A DNA stretch of 64,000 bases from NCBI GenBank assembly GCA_036320915.1, contig JAXBDG010000014.1, positions 868,001 to 932,000 on the forward strand, read 5' to 3'. Within the stretch, counting starts at the first letter, position 1, and each line of letters opens with the position of its first letter. Position numbers and translations under genes: made by a program. Shown piece after piece: positions 20,532 through 33,600 of this stretch. The stretch is from Linnemannia elongata. Taxonomy: Eukaryota > Mortierellomycota > Mortierellomycetes > Mortierellales > Mortierellaceae. The notes under the pieces are model-generated. The model ran no database searches and was not told the origin of the DNA. It worked only from the letters and a program-made list of their open reading frames with translations.

Positions 20532-21258
20532 GTTGTTTTTGTCCTTTCTCTTTGTCTCTCCCCCCTCATCGCCACCATCCTGGCTGTCTACCTATCACTG
20601 GATAGCACGAGTCCCCTCCGTTTGGTCGAGACCGTAATATTCAATTGCAGTTTGGACATACGGCTACACATACACTGTCGTAAGTTACTCAATCGCGAAT
20701 ATGACATCGATAAAGACGGAGGCAGAGGCACCAGATAGTAAACAAAGTTGTTCCCCCCCCCCCTTCCCTCCCTCCCTTTGTTTCTTTCCTATTCCACTTT
20801 ATCCACCCCGAGCGAGTCATGAGCTTGTACTTTTATGATGTTTCTGCTCTCTTTCTTTCTCTACCTCTCGCTTTCTTTCACTCACAAAGATTGCACTCTC
20901 ATATCATCGCGCCTCTTTTTTTCATTTCCTCGCTCCCCCTCCCCCCTTCTTTCGTCTCTTTCATCCTCGTCCCCTCCGTGATTTCCTTTCTTGCTCTTAA
21001 CCAACCATCCAATCCAGCCTCAACCTCGTCCCACTCACCCAGCCCAAAAGAGTGGAACTGACAGGTATCAAAAAAAAAAAAAAAAATAACGCCAAAACAA
21101 AAAACAAAAAACTCACCTCAACTATTTCTTCATCCCCCTTTCTTTTCCTTAATGCCAACACCTTCCCTCCTTTCATTTCTCAACAATTAATATCCATTTT
21201 AATAATCTTTACATAGGGAATATCAACAACAACAACAAAAAAAAAAAAAGACTCAAGT

Positions 21259-23843
21259 TTACTTTCCAATGGCATCCTCGTTGATGATGTCGATGGGAAC
21301 GGCGTCAAAGGGCGTGAAGCCAAAGATCCTGCCCAAGAAGGTAACCTCGCCCTGCAACGCTGCCTTGACGTTCTTGGGCATACGGAAACCTATTTACAGC
21401 GCATTCGTGTGCAATCAGAGAGTCAGTTATTAGCGGTATAATTCGGAATTAAATAGCCCCACAAACCGAACGGCAGGTACGTAGAGGAGTAGCAGGTAGG
21501 ATGAACAGCAATCACACTAACAACAACAGGTCCAAGGACAAGTGATATGTAAAAGGGACATGCTAAAACAAGACAACACAATAAAATCAAAACTTACCGT
21601 GGGCCTCCTCTTCAAAGAGAACGTAAGCAACAGGGAGACCGCGCTCCTTCAAGGCGGAAACCATCATCTCGGCCTGGTTAGGAGGGACAACCTTATCCTT
21701 GGCGCCTTGGAAGAACGCACAGGGGCAAGTGATCTTGTCAGCAGAGTACAGAGGCGACCGTTCGAGATACAGGGCCTTGGCCGCAGGGTAAGGTCCAATC
21801 AGGGACTCGGGGTACAACAACTCAAACTTGTGAGTATCCTTGGCCAATGTCTCCAGGTCACCAATACCGTAATGACTCACTCCGGCCTTGAACACTTCCT
21901 TGAACGCCAAGCAAGCCAAAGTCGAGTATCCTCCAGCGCTGCCTCCAACAATAGCCAACTTTTCGGGGTCGACATCTCCCCTCTGAACCAAGTACGTCGC
22001 GGCGTTGCAGCAGTCGTCGACATCGACAATTCCCCACTTTGTGCGAAGACGGCTGCGGTACTCGCGACCATAGTTGGTCGAGCCTCCATAGTTGACGGCG
22101 ACAACACCGAATCCGCGAGATGTGAAGTAGTTGATGTTCCAGTTCAGGTTCGACTCAAAGGCGCCGGTAGGCCCACCATGGGACAAGACGCGGAGAGGGG
22201 GAAGAGTACCCTCAGGGGCGACATAGTCAGCGTTGGTAGGAGGGTAGTACAAAGCATAGGCGTCCAAGTTACCGGTGGTCTTGAAGGTCAAAGGCTCGGG
22301 GTTGGAGACAAAACCGTTGGGGACCTCGGCGGCACTCGACTTCATGATGACGTCGTACTGGTTGGTGCGGAGGTTGTAGTTGATGGTCTGGAAGGGGACG
22401 TTGTAGCTTCCGACGCCCAAAAGAAGAGCATCATCTTGGCCGTTGGTTGAGGCATAGACCGAGGTGATGACCTGGAAATCGAGAGGGACATCCTTCAATG
22501 TCTTGGTCTTGGTGTCGATAATCGCCAAATGGCTCAGACCTAAATAATTATATGTGTCATTTGTTTAGTCCTGTGCATAGCCTGCTTTGTCGACATGTCC
22601 TTTTGTTCTCACCAATGTCCCAATATCCCACGTACCATCCTTGATGTAGCTGGCAGCAATCTTGGTGGGGTCCGACTTCAAAGGGTAGTAAGATCTGGCG
22701 CCGAAGACCCAAGCAGGACCTAAGTGAATAGCAAACATGTTTGGTCAGCAAAACAATCGTTCGAAAAACGACCAATAGGTGATATAATACATCAAACCCA
22801 GGCATCATCAAGACACGAACACAATAAACCTACCCTGGAACTCGGCCTTGAAGGGCTCCTGAAGAACAAGCTGAACCTCCTTACCAGCCTTATAGCTGTA
22901 CAAGTTCCAGAACCCAGTCTTGTCATTAATAAAGTACAGCGTTCCATCCGCCGCGAAACGAGGTTGGTTAATACTCTCTTCCTGGGCCTTATCTGCGCCT
23001 CCCAACAGCGTCTGCGACGCCACCTTGATCTTTTCCTCTGAGATCTCGAGATGCCCATAGTACAACTGGGTATGATCCCAAGTCATGAAAGGATGGTTCC
23101 ACGAATAGTACGCAAACTCGTTAGGCTGAGCAGGGTTAATTCGCGGTGCAGAATAGAAATCCGCTCCCTCGACCAAAACCTCGACATTGGGCTCTTTGGT
23201 ATCCAAACGCACAACGACCAAAGTGTTAACAACCGTCTGTGGGGTATCGACAGTGTGATCCTCGCGGACACAGATCAAGAACTTTTCCGAAGGGTGAACT
23301 TCCACATCTGCATATCTCCAATCCTTATTCTCGGGCGTGAGCGGGGTCGCCTCCTTGGTGGCGACATCAATCTTGTACAACCGGCAATCAGTATCGTTAG
23401 ACGAGACGACAAAGTCGGAACCGAGGGAGAAAACAGCTCCACCGTACTCGTGAACGCGTGTACGGGCAATGAAGGGTTCCGGGGTGAGTTCAGTGGTGAT
23501 ACCGGTGGCGGCGGAACGGTGTTGAATGGTTTGACGACCATTGGTGTCCTTGTTGATCTCGGCCCAGAATAGATCTCCTGTGGTTTCGTTCTTACGCAGG
23601 TTGGATTGCGTTGCGGTGGATGAGGTGATGAACGTCACGTCGATCGGCGACTTCCACTCTCCTGTTGGTTTGTCATTTCATTTGTTGCAAAAAAAGGAGA
23701 AAGAAAGATGCAAGAGAGCGGCATTAGAAAATGACTCTGCGGTTACTTCTCACTGTCTTGTTGGAAGGTTACGTAGAAAGAGAAATGAGAGGAGTAAGTG
23801 TTCGTAAAAGGATATTACCATAGGGTGCGACAGTTGGGGCCAT
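21259..23843 (-). CDS. S9-family (prolyl oligopeptidase-like) serine peptidase
   Basis: A cytosolic-type peptidase of clan SC, family S9 (dipeptidyl/acylaminoacyl peptidase-like), expected to remove short peptides from N-termini. Five exons: 23843-23819, 23661-22834, 22719-22636, 22539-21598 and 21389-21259; 669 residues with all phases agreeing. The N-terminal half is a beta-propeller (YADVEVHP, YSWNHPFMTWD, INDKTGFWNLYSY are blade-like). The C-terminal alpha/beta hydrolase has HGGPTG (oxyanion region), VNYGGSTNYGREYR, the nucleophile GGSAGGY, an acid candidate in GAKDKVVPP and the histidine in EEAHGF, whose Gly codon is split by the last intron. No signal peptide is visible. Substrate preference cannot be read from this. 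Confidence 0.9.
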
Positions 23844-24334
23844 GGTGGGTAAAGTGATAATAAGTGATGGAAGGGGCTGGGTAATATGGAAGGGTACAAA
23901 AGGACGAAGGTGAAAAAAAAGAAAAAGAGAAAGAAGGAAGAAGGGTATGTATAGAGAGTATGGGGGGATGTGTGCACAAGCAATTGGGTTGAGCCACAGG
24001 GTACAGAAAGAAAGGCAGGGAAGGGAAGGTTGCCGTTTTTGTACTCGATGAATGCACATAAAAGGGAGAGAGCAACAGGGAGAGAGTTAAAGGGCGAACT
24101 TTGGGCCGTGGGAAGAGGAAGCAGCCAGCAATTGGACTCTTATCGATTAAGGGTTGGGCCGGGAAAATTAAATTCATTCCTGATCGAGGCAGCTCTTTCT
24201 GCCTGTTGGTGGCAACATGATCCCCTGGGCTCCGAATGGTGTTTTTTTTTGTTCATTGATTAAATACTGAATACTTGATACATAATAACAATCTTATATA
24301 CTCTACTCTTTTATCTTTAATAAACTACTCTATT
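23844..24334. other. intergenic, promoter of S9 peptidase
   Basis: About 490 bp. Purine-rich on the plus strand close to the peptidase start, thus CT-rich on the coding strand. The far end is the AT-rich 3' flank of the coiled-coil gene. No gene seen. Confidence 0.4.
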
Positions 24335-24609
24335 TTAGTGCGCGGTGGTGTTGCGGTGGCCAGACGAGGCGCGCAATGAAGACGAGGAGGACATCATGTT
24401 GCCACTGCTGCTCTCACTCGACTCCATGAAGGCACCGCTGTCTATCCGGCTGCGAGTCATCGAGATCGTCTCCTCAACCACAGTCTCCCGCGACTTGAGC
24501 TCCTATTCAACCCACACCAGGAAAAAAAAATGGTAGATGATAAATGTTAGAATACCTGCCCCACATTTCATGCAACAAAGGAAAAGAAATGAGAACAAAG
24601 TGAGATACG

Positions 24610-24644
<35 letters not shown>

Positions 24645-27600
24645 CGAACCTTTTCGAGCTCATCAAGGGATCGCAACTCTGCTTCAGAATCACGCTTAAT
24701 AGAAGCCTTAAGCTTGCTCAATAGATTCGTCAAATCCTTGGTAGCACTCATTTCACGACGCATCCGTGTTTCTAACGTCGTAAACTCTTTCTGCATCTGC
24801 TTTTGGGTCCTGCGCAGGGACTGGATCATATCCTCTTGCTTCTCCTTCTCGCGTTGAGCACGGAGCAAATCCTGGTCGTGTGCGGCTTTCTCAAGATCCC
24901 GGGAATTCTGGGCATCACGCAGCCGCAACTCGAGCGTCGTTTGCGATTTGGTCAAGAGGTGGATCCGGTCTTTGTACTCATTCTCGGTCAATGCCCAGGC
25001 GGAATCCCGAGCGGCTTGGTCCTTCGACATGCGATCGACTTGAGAGCTAAAGTCAAGAATCTTGGACGACAGCTTGGCGACTTCCTTCTCACCGGAATGG
25101 ATGCGAGCAGCACAGGCGTCGTGGCTTGCTTGTTCAGCGGGGACCATCTTGGCCATCTGTGCCTTAGCTTTCTCGAGCGAGGCCAGAGTATCGCGGTACT
25201 GATGAGTGACGTTATGAAGCTCAACTTGGAGGTTATCGACACGCTTGAGAGCATTGTTGAGCTCTTTTTCCAGATGACGGTTCTTGGACTCGAGGGCCTT
25301 CACCTTGTCGGCATCTTCAGTTATGACACGGTCGAGGGTCTTCTCGAGCTTGTAGAGTTGCTTGTCCTGGTCGGCTTGGGTTTGGAGGGCAACCTGGTAC
25401 TTGCTGTCGAGGGCTTTGTACTTGTCCATCTGGGCCGCCAAGGTGTGGCGTAGCTTGTCGAGCGTGCTCTCCATTGCTGCCAATGAGTCCTTGTCCTGAG
25501 CAACACGAGATTCGAGATCCGCCATTTGTCTAGTGGTGTTTGAAATGGGTGAAAAAGATCGCAATGGTTAGAAGAAGATAGTAATTAATGCCAACCTTAA
25601 ATATCCTGGTGATTGATGTTACCTGGTGAACTCGGCAATACGGGCGTTGAGGACATCGATCTTCTTGTCTTTAGCGGCGAGTTCACGACGGGTGTCAGCA
25701 AGGCGAGCCTTATAGCTACTGACCTCTTCATGAAGACGCTCCTCCAACTCGGTAATTTGATCATCCTTGGCACGGGCCTCACGGTGAAGCTCATCCCTGG
25801 AGGTCTCAAGGGTTTCGATCTGGATAGTCAGCGAATGAATCCTCTCGGTCAACCTGGCATCATTGACATCGTGCTGAGCAAGGGTAGCCTTCAAGATATT
25901 CAGCTCCTTCTCGAGTCTGCCAATCATCGCAGTCAACTTCTCGGCCTGCTCGATCGCCTTCAGACGCCAAGCATCAGCGCCATCGACCTGGGACTGAAGG
26001 TTATGAATCTGACGCTCATAACGGGTCAACATTCCGACCTGCAGCTCTTTCTCACGCTCCAAGTTGGCGACGGTAGTCTCCCACTCCTTGGTTTGCTCTT
26101 CTGAGTTCTGCTTCCAAAGGGTGAGCTCACGAATCTGCTCACCCAACTGGCGTTCAAGGAGGGCGTGATCATGGTCGAGACGGATTTTCTTCTCGAGGTG
26201 TTTGATGTCATGTTCGAGGCCGGAGATGGTCTTTTTGAGAACGGCCTTATCCTGGCGAAAGTGGTGGGTCTTCTCAGCAACCTTGTCCTCGATCTCGGAG
26301 GCGCGGCGTTTGCGGTCTGCATGGAGTTCACCGCGAGCCTGGTTGATGGCGTCGTTGAGGCGGCCAATCTCGATATTGTGTTCGCCCAACTTGTGTTTGA
26401 GGTCGTGGATCGCCTTGTCCTTGTGACGAGCCAAGTCTGTGCCTCTCTCAATCTCCATTGTCAAATCAGTCGTCTAAAAGTAATGCCACATAACACAAAA
26501 AAAATTGTATTGTTAGAAAGTGCATAAAGATAAGATCGTGTCAAATGAACGCACAAATTTGAAACGAAAAGGTTACCTTGTTGACCCAGCCTTCTTCATG
26601 GTTCTCCCATTGCTTGACTTCGTTCTTGAGAACATGGATCTCGTCGTCCTTGGAGCGGATCTGATAACGAGAATCCTTTTCGGCATCCTTGAGCTGCTTC
26701 TTGAGGTTGGTGACAGTAAGGCGGGTTTCCTCCAAATGCAATAGGGCAGAGTCATGGTCCTTCTTGGTCTTGTCCAAGGCAGCCTGCAAACCGTCCTCCT
26801 TCTCCTTGAGCGTGTGCTGCAACCCACCAATACGAGCCTCCAAAGACACGATATCGTCCTCAAGACCCTTGGACTTGTCCTCGGCCTTGTGAGCACGGAT
26901 GATATAGTTTTGCTGTGTAGTCTCCAGACCGTGGATCTTGGTCAACAGGTCTTTGACTTGCTGGGTCTTTCTCTCGAGATCCTTGGCGACTTTGTCGGCA
27001 TGAGCAAGTTCCTTCTCTTTTTCGAGCAACTGCTCACGCAGTGACTCAACCTCAACTCGGAGAGTGTTGGCAGTAGACGAGACTGCGGCCATATCCTTGG
27101 CTGCCTGGTCGGCTGCCTTCTTGCCATGACGGACCTCTCTCAGCAACTCCTTGACCTCACCCTCGAGACGATCAGCACGGTCGGCGTGGGCCTTCATGGA
27201 CTCGACAATCTTTTCAAGATCGTTCACCTGACGGTCCTTGTCAGCAATCATCTTCTCGAGCGCGGTAATCTCGATCGTCAAATGCATGTTGCGGTCCTTT
27301 TCGTCCTTGAGATCTTCGATCGTTTTGTGGGCATGCTTCAACTCGTGGTTCCTATCCTTGAGCTCTTGGCGGAGACCCTCGACTTCAGTGCGGAGGGCGC
27401 TGGCAGTCGAGCTGACCTTGGCCAGATCTTGATCAGCCTTCTCCTGGAGCTTGAGGGCAGCCTTGTTCTTGGCCTCCATCTCATGCAGGATAGTCTGGAT
27501 CTCCTTTTGGAGCGTCTCGATCTTGTCGTCTTTGATCGCAAGACCTTTGTTGGCCTTTTGGAGCTGGGCAATCTCGCCTTCCTTCTCATGGAGCAGGTTC

Positions 27601-29561
27601 TCGAGCATATCGATCTGGTCCTGGAGTTGCTGAGCCTCGACAGCACAGTTCTCGTGGGCCATAAGAGCGTCTTCGAGGTAGGTAAGGTGCTTCTCTTGGA
27701 CATTAACCTGGTCACGAAGATCCTTGACCTCGTCCTCTAGAGCGAGAGCGCGGTCCTTGAACTCGGTTAACGACGTGACGGACTTTATGGCCTTGGAGAG
27801 CTGAGTCTCACGGTCGGCGAGATCGTCCTTGAGAATGCGGACATCGTCCATAAGCTTGTCGGCACGGATACTCTGGGCGTTGAGAGACTTGTTGTCCTTT
27901 TCCAAGTCCTTGATGGTGGCATCGAGCTCAGAAATCTGGTCACGCAACTCCTTGATGTGAAGGTTCAACGTATGAACCTTCTCCTGAGCACCCTCGAGGG
28001 TCTTGATCTTGTGGTGACAGTCCTTGAGCTCTTGCTCGTGGCTTGCCAACCTCTTCTTCAAAAGTCCGAGCTCATCAGCCAAACGGTGGGTCTCCTCAGA
28101 GTAGGCGCGGTTGCTGTGCTCCAGCCCCTTGACGGTCGCGTGAGCACCCATCAGATCGGTCTCCTTCAACTTGAGGTTCTCAGAGATCTCGCGGATTTGG
28201 ACAATCAGCCGAGCACGCTGCTTGTTGGCCTCGTCAAGATCCTTCTGGAGGTGAAGAGACTGCTCCTGGACATGCTCCTTGGCCTTGAGGTTACTGTTTA
28301 GCTTGGAGATCTCGTGCTCTAGCAATTCTTGCTGCTTCTGACCCTCGAGACGATCAGTCGCACGCTCTTGCTGGGCTTCCTTGAGAGCCTTCTCCTTGGA
28401 GTGAAGATTCGTGCGGAGATCGCGGATGGTAATCTCAAGATCGTGAATCTCACGGGTCAAGGTCTCAGTGCGGATGGTGACCTGCTGGAATTCGGCGGCA
28501 CGGGCCTCAGCAGCACGGAGAGCATCCTCCTTTTCTTGAAGGAGTTTCTGCAAGATGATAACATCGTTGTCGAGCGACAAGATGGCCTCACGGGCCTTCT
28601 CGCGATCGAGGAGCGACTTTTGGGCGATGCGGTGGGTAGCAGTCTCATGGCGCTCCAGACGCTCACGCTGCTCGGCAAGGAGCTCTGCATTGGAGTTAGA
28701 GGTGGTTGTGGTGGTCGTGGTCGTGGTGCTGTCGCTGCCCGTGTAGTGGTTGGTGATGGCATGCTGACCAGCATGGTCGATGATCGTCGAGTCGACAAAG
28801 TGCATGGGAGTTCTGGACTGTGTGGTCTCGGTACGGGTTGTACCCTTTTCAGGAGTTGACTTTGACGAGTGCTTGGTCACAAGAGTGGAGGAAGAGGAAG
28901 CACGAGAGGAGCCAGACTTGGAGCCTCCATGTCGACGAAGAGCGTGACGGGTGCCTTCATCCGAAGATCCGCCGCTGCTGTTAATCAACGCTGTGAGTTG
29001 TCGAGAGTGTTTATCGACATCCATGGCATTCGTCGAATCGTCATCAGAGATGTAACGGATATGATGATGGTCCATCCGGGTCTTGGGAACAGCGCCGTGG
29101 GAGGCAGGAGTACCCTGATGAAGGGCAGTAACAACATCATGACGAGACAAGTGACGAACACGGTGATCCGTAGCTCCATTCTCGCTATGAAGAGACTCGC
29201 GGCGATCGGACCGGCTACGACCTGACTGAGCAACCTTGTGGTTATGATGCGCAAGGTCGTCGTTCTCGCTAAAGTCGCGGTACCAGATATGGTGGCGGTC
29301 CTGCCCGTCCTCTTCAAGAACATGGTGCTCCTTGCCGTCGTTCAAGTGGTTGCCATGGGCATCGTCGGTCGAGATTGTGTGAGTTTTGCTGGCGGTGGTG
29401 GTAGAGCTGCTCTTCTTTGAGATGGTCGAAGGGGTCTTCTTGGAGAGAGTGACAGAGATGTGTTTGGTTGAGATGGGTTCTCTGAGGTTGTGGGTGGAGG
29501 TAGTTTTTGTGGTGGTTGGGGTGCTCTTGTCGATAACCCTGTTCCGGGTAGCGTAAACCAT
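24335..29561 (-). CDS. giant coiled-coil protein, about 1627 residues
   Basis: Four exons: 29561-26577, 26473-25623, 25529-24650 and 24502-24335; phases agree. The first about 270 residues are polar and disordered (Ser, Thr, His, Asp-rich; Thr runs near 265-275). From about residue 275 to 1570 the protein is almost continuous heptad-patterned coiled coil rich in Glu, Lys, Leu, Asp and Gln, with recurring phrases such as LEKEL, KDLEK and ALKDE. The tail is Ser-rich (MMSSSSSLRASSG). Such layout fits a cytoskeletal, spindle-pole, septal or nuclear-anchoring scaffold, but coiled coils match many families by composition alone, so I give no name. Intron 3 (24649-24503) contains a 33-nt A run on the plus strand, so the transcript carries a long U run. 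Confidence 0.82.
24610..24642. repeat. poly(A) run, 33 nt, within an intron
   Basis: Located just inside intron 3 of the coiled-coil gene, eight bases from its GTTCGT donor. On the transcript it reads as U(33). Confidence 0.9.
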
Positions 29562-30672
29562 TTGAAGTCAAGGTTGTTTGCTTAGTGGTGGTAGGGTGTG
29601 GGGAAGAGTGGAGAGGGTGTGGTTTCTAGTTTTTTTGTGTGATGTGTACAGTGCTATTTACAATTATGATGTGGATCCTTCAAGGCGCTGTTGAACAAAG
29701 AAAAAGCAGTAGATGCAGACGTCGGTAAGCGTACCATTTTTTATGAGCCATTAGTGATTTTTATTTTTTTTTGTAGACCTGTATATCAAGTCAAAAGCTT
29801 CACATTTATCGCGCGTTCTTGGTTTACCTCTTGCAAGGCAGAAAAAATGAAAAGCAATTCCAATTGCTATGGACAAGCAACTGCTTTGGCTTATTGAGAA
29901 TGAAGGTTTTTGAAGAAAGGAGAAAATTGAGTGGGGGAAGCACCAGGGAATGAAGTATGTACAATTCGCAGAGGGAGAAAGGGAAGGAAGGAGTGAAAGA
30001 GAAACAAAAAAATGGAGATGATACAGCGACAACAATCATCATCTGGTGATGCGTGCCACTTCTCTTCCAAGAAAAAAAATGTGGGCCTGTGGCCGTTTAT
30101 TGGTTTGACTCCACGTTTCACAACCGCACATTCGTTCTTCTGTACTTTGCCTACCCGATGCCTCGTTGCTTTCCCTTCTAAGGTGTCGCCTGCCTCTCTT
30201 TACATTTCAAAAAAAAAAAAAAAAGAGACGCGTAAAGCCAGCCAATGGAAGGCATATGAAAAAATTTTCGTGTCTGAAATGCAGCCATTCTCATTCCGTC
30301 TCACCCCAACTAGAACAAGAGGTTCGTCCTTATCATTGCCCTTGTCCAGACCCTTGCAAACCCGAAAAGTATCCCTTTCGTTGGAAACGCAAATCAGCAG
30401 AAAGTAAGCGAATGGTAATAATATTTTTCATTTTAGCTAACTACATGAATTAAGAAAGGGTAGGAACGGGCGGTATGGGCACCATGTCTATCTCAGCCAT
30501 ACTCGACTGTCCCCTCTTTCGTTCGTCGTTCTTCTGTCCTCCTATGATATTGACCTTTCCTGCTTCCAATAACCCCCGTCATCTTCATACCCCTTATACT
30601 CCCACCATTGTGCTCCTTCAACAGATTAGAGAAGCGTGTATCAAATGTGTAATAAGAAAGAAAAAAATAGTT
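29562..30672. other. intergenic region with one Cys-rich small ORF
   Basis: About 1.1 kb between tandem minus-strand genes. The part next to 29561 is the promoter of the coiled-coil gene; a purine-rich plus strand is seen about 29,900-30,020. It also holds a possible small plus-strand reading frame at 30256-30453, listed separately. Confidence 0.4.
30256..30453 (+). CDS. possible small Cys/His-rich protein or exon
   Basis: Sixty-five codons from an ATG at 30256. The first fifty residues do not look like chance low-complexity sequence: CLKC, then HSHS, then HCPCPDPC and a basic FRWKRKS stretch, a spacing reminiscent of metal-binding fingers. At 30402 the sequence GTAAGC could be a donor, which would make this one exon of a larger or decayed gene. 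After that point the frame becomes AT-rich and ends. No partner exon was found. It may equally be a relic. Confidence 0.25.
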   Translation: MKKFSCLKCSHSHSVSPQLEQEVRPYHCPCPDPCKPEKYPFRWKRKSAESKRMVIIFFILANYMN

Positions 30673-33600
30673 TTAACCCAAGGGCTTCTGGGCAGTGGTA
30701 TCGTATGCACGAATCAAACGCGCAGTGCCAGCTTCGTTCTGAGAAAAGGCAAATCCGCGGTTGCGACGCAGGCGTTGGATGTTGCGGACCTTGTGAACTG
30801 CCTTGCGGAAACGCTCCATGCGAGGGCGGTAATCGGGAATGTTGAGCTTCTGAATCTCCTGCACATAGTGGTACGTCCGTGGGAAGAATGTGCGTTTCAT
30901 GCTATAGTTGTTAAAGAAGGTGAATGGTTAGGTAAGCAAATAGTGTCATTGAATGATCACAGTACCACATTCACGTCTCGCTGTATATATGATAACAAAA
31001 AGAAGCAAAACTTACTATTTGAAGGCATAATCACGGAGGACGCAGGCCAAAGGCAGAAGAATGATGGTCAACCAGAACACAGGCTGGCCGTAAAGGGGAC
31101 CAGCGATTCCATAGTACTCGGGAGTCAATCCAACCTTGGCACCAACAATGGCAAAGATAGGGAAGAAGCCCATCCAGAAGAGCATCGATCCAGGAACTGA
31201 AATGTAGGCATACTTGGTCCAGAGACTATGGAGAAGAAAATAGCGCAAAATGGTTAAGAATAACCTCGCGAGAATAATCACAATACTCAGGTCGCAAAAG
31301 GCATATCAAAATACTTACTCGGTGATCAAAGCAGCCTTCCAGAGAACAGTGGCTAAGACTGCAGTGTAAAGAGTGACACTCATAATCCATGCGCCACCAA
31401 CAGTACCGTCAACCATGATCAAATCGTTGCGGAAGATGAAAGCAACGGCAAAGAAAAGAACAATAGAGTGGAAGATGGCATTGAAAGCCCATCCCCAGAA
31501 AGTCTTGACGTTGAACTAGTAGACGACAATAAGAAAAATGAGCAATTAGCATACAAAGAGTTCATCTAAAAATGGCGCGAACAAATAACGCTAAAAAAAA
31601 AGACACCGGTGATCAACTTACGAACTCGCTCTTCTGTCCGAGCATATACATCTGAGGGTAGCGGTCCAGCATCCTGGCGCTGACATACTGGTCGAAAATA
31701 CCGAGAGACAAGGGAGGCAAGACCGTCAAGGCAACGTTGTACAGGGAGATGGTCCAGGATTCGTAGACGGTCTGGCCGGAGAAGCCGTTATAGAAGGCGT
31801 ACCAGAACTGGGTGGTGTACAGACAAATGTTCTTGTAGAAACTGAAAAGAATCAGCTTACTGAGACGCTGGTAACTCCATGCACCGTGGACCAAAAGCAG
31901 CTTCTTCAAGAAACGGAACTGGGAGATGGCGAAATCGGCACTACGAGCAGCCTGGAGACCCTCCAATCCCGAAATACCGACACCGACGTGGGCAGCCTGG
32001 ATCATCGAAACATCGTTGGCACCATCACCGATAGCGAGCAAGATGGCGTTCAGATTGCGCTTGACAAGCTTGACGACCAAAGCCTTCTGCAAGGGAGATA
32101 CACGGCAGCAAACAACAGCCTTGCAGAGGACAGCCAGTTCCAAAAAGACCTTCTCGACATCCTTCTCCAGAGCAAAGCCGAGAGTCTTTCCGTCGATAAT
32201 AAGAGCCAAGGGTTCGATGTCGTCACCTCGTTGATAAGTCGACTTGATCGCCTTGACCTTGTTTTCCAAAAACTCCTTGGTTTCCCAGTGCGTCTGCTCG
32301 TTACAGATAATCAAAGACATGTCCTCCTGAATCAACTTGCAGGAGTATCCAATGTTGATGGCGGTTTCCTGACGATCTCCAGTCAACACCCAGACCTTAA
32401 TACCAGCTTGCTGAAGAGTGTGAATAGTCTCGGGGACTCCGTCCTGAAGCTTGTCCTCAATAGCGGTAGCACCCAACAGGAAAAGGTTCTTCTCAATCAA
32501 CTCAGCAGCCTTGTCCAACTCGTCACCACGGTTCTGGATGGTGGTTGCTGCACGCTCGTAGATCTGGGACCAGTGCTGGTATTCCTTCTCGGGGATCTCT
32601 CTCATGGCGACACACAGAGTACGGAGACCCTCAGTGGCATAGTCCTCCAAATGCTGCATGGTGGCGTCAACAAACTCATTCTCCGATCCCAAGCGCTCCA
32701 AAATGACGGTATCAGCTCCCTTGCAGTACAACTTAATCTTCCTGTCGGGTCCGCGAACAATGGTTGACATACGCTTGCGGGTCGAGTTGAACTCGCAAAC
32801 ATTCAAAATTTCGTACTCTAGGTCGTGAGGTCCAACCTGAATGTTGACGGAGCGGGGTCGTCGCGTGGTGAATTGGTATCCCATTGTAGCGGCGCCAGAA
32901 ACAAGCGCACCCTCATCGGGAGAAGAAGCCTGGTAAACAATTTCTGTAACCGAGAGAATGTTAAAACAAAAAAGTGTTAGTAAACATTTCCGTGAAAATG
33001 AATATGTATAAATGCTAAAAGATGAAAAAAAATGTCAATACTGAATGCATACCTGAGGGATTACCCTCTTGACGTTCAGGAATGACAGTGTGGCAGACAG
33101 CGAGAAGAGTCAAGAACTCATCGATGACATTGCTAGTAGGGTGGTTGCGCAAGTTGGCGTCCAACTGCTTGAAATCGTGGATACCGACCTCAACCCCATC
33201 CTCAATGCGTGCCTGCTTTCCTTCCTCAACGGCATCGGCATAGGCAAGTCCTGCAATAGAGCACTGACGGAACTCCATCTCGTTACAGGTCAACGTTCCT
33301 GTCTTGTCCGAAAAGATGTACTCGATTTGTCCAAGTTCCTCGACAAGAGACGAGGTACGGGCGAGAGCTGGGGTGTCCGTTTTTTCGTAATACATGTCCA
33401 GGTCCGAGTTGATCAATTGCGCCTGCCAGAACTTGACGACCTCCATGGTGACCATCAAAGAGATGGGGATCAGGTTGTTGTACAGAATCAAAAAGGTGAG
33501 GATGTTGCGACCAAAGTCTCCCCAGGACGAATGTGGGAGTTCAATGTAGGTGAGCTGTTCAAGGTTCTTGTTGGTGATGACCATGTTGCCGATAGCAGAG

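Larger units (their letters stand above)
15810..21258. other. 5.4-kb gene-poor region with strand-polarised composition
   Basis: No convincing coding sequence on either strand; reading frames here are low-complexity products of skewed composition. From about 17,520 to 18,600 the plus strand is almost purely purine (A/G) apart from short breaks; from about 19,290 to 21,200 it is mostly pyrimidine (C/T). Between them, about 18,780-19,200, the composition is balanced. The left arm is pyrimidine-rich on the coding strand of the leftward RGS gene, so it could be that gene's long leader or promoter. The right arm has the polarity expected upstream of a rightward transcript, but no plus-strand gene follows. 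Long homopolymers sit inside it (T at 16106-16126, A at 18352-18386, T at 20494-20530). Confidence 0.6.

Noticed and set aside
19485..21061. Plus-strand frames starting MSFQGVPP, MEFKDHPF and MSLYFYDV
   Set aside because: Short, hydrophobic products of CT-rich DNA with T runs translated as Phe; no motifs.
21542..22450. Plus-strand frame of 302 codons
   Set aside because: Exact antisense of the main exon of the S9 peptidase; the minus frame carries the catalytic motifs and clean splice sites.
31886..32767. Plus-strand frame of 293 codons
   Set aside because: Antisense shadow of the DRS2 exon carrying the ATP-binding and GDGANDV motifs.
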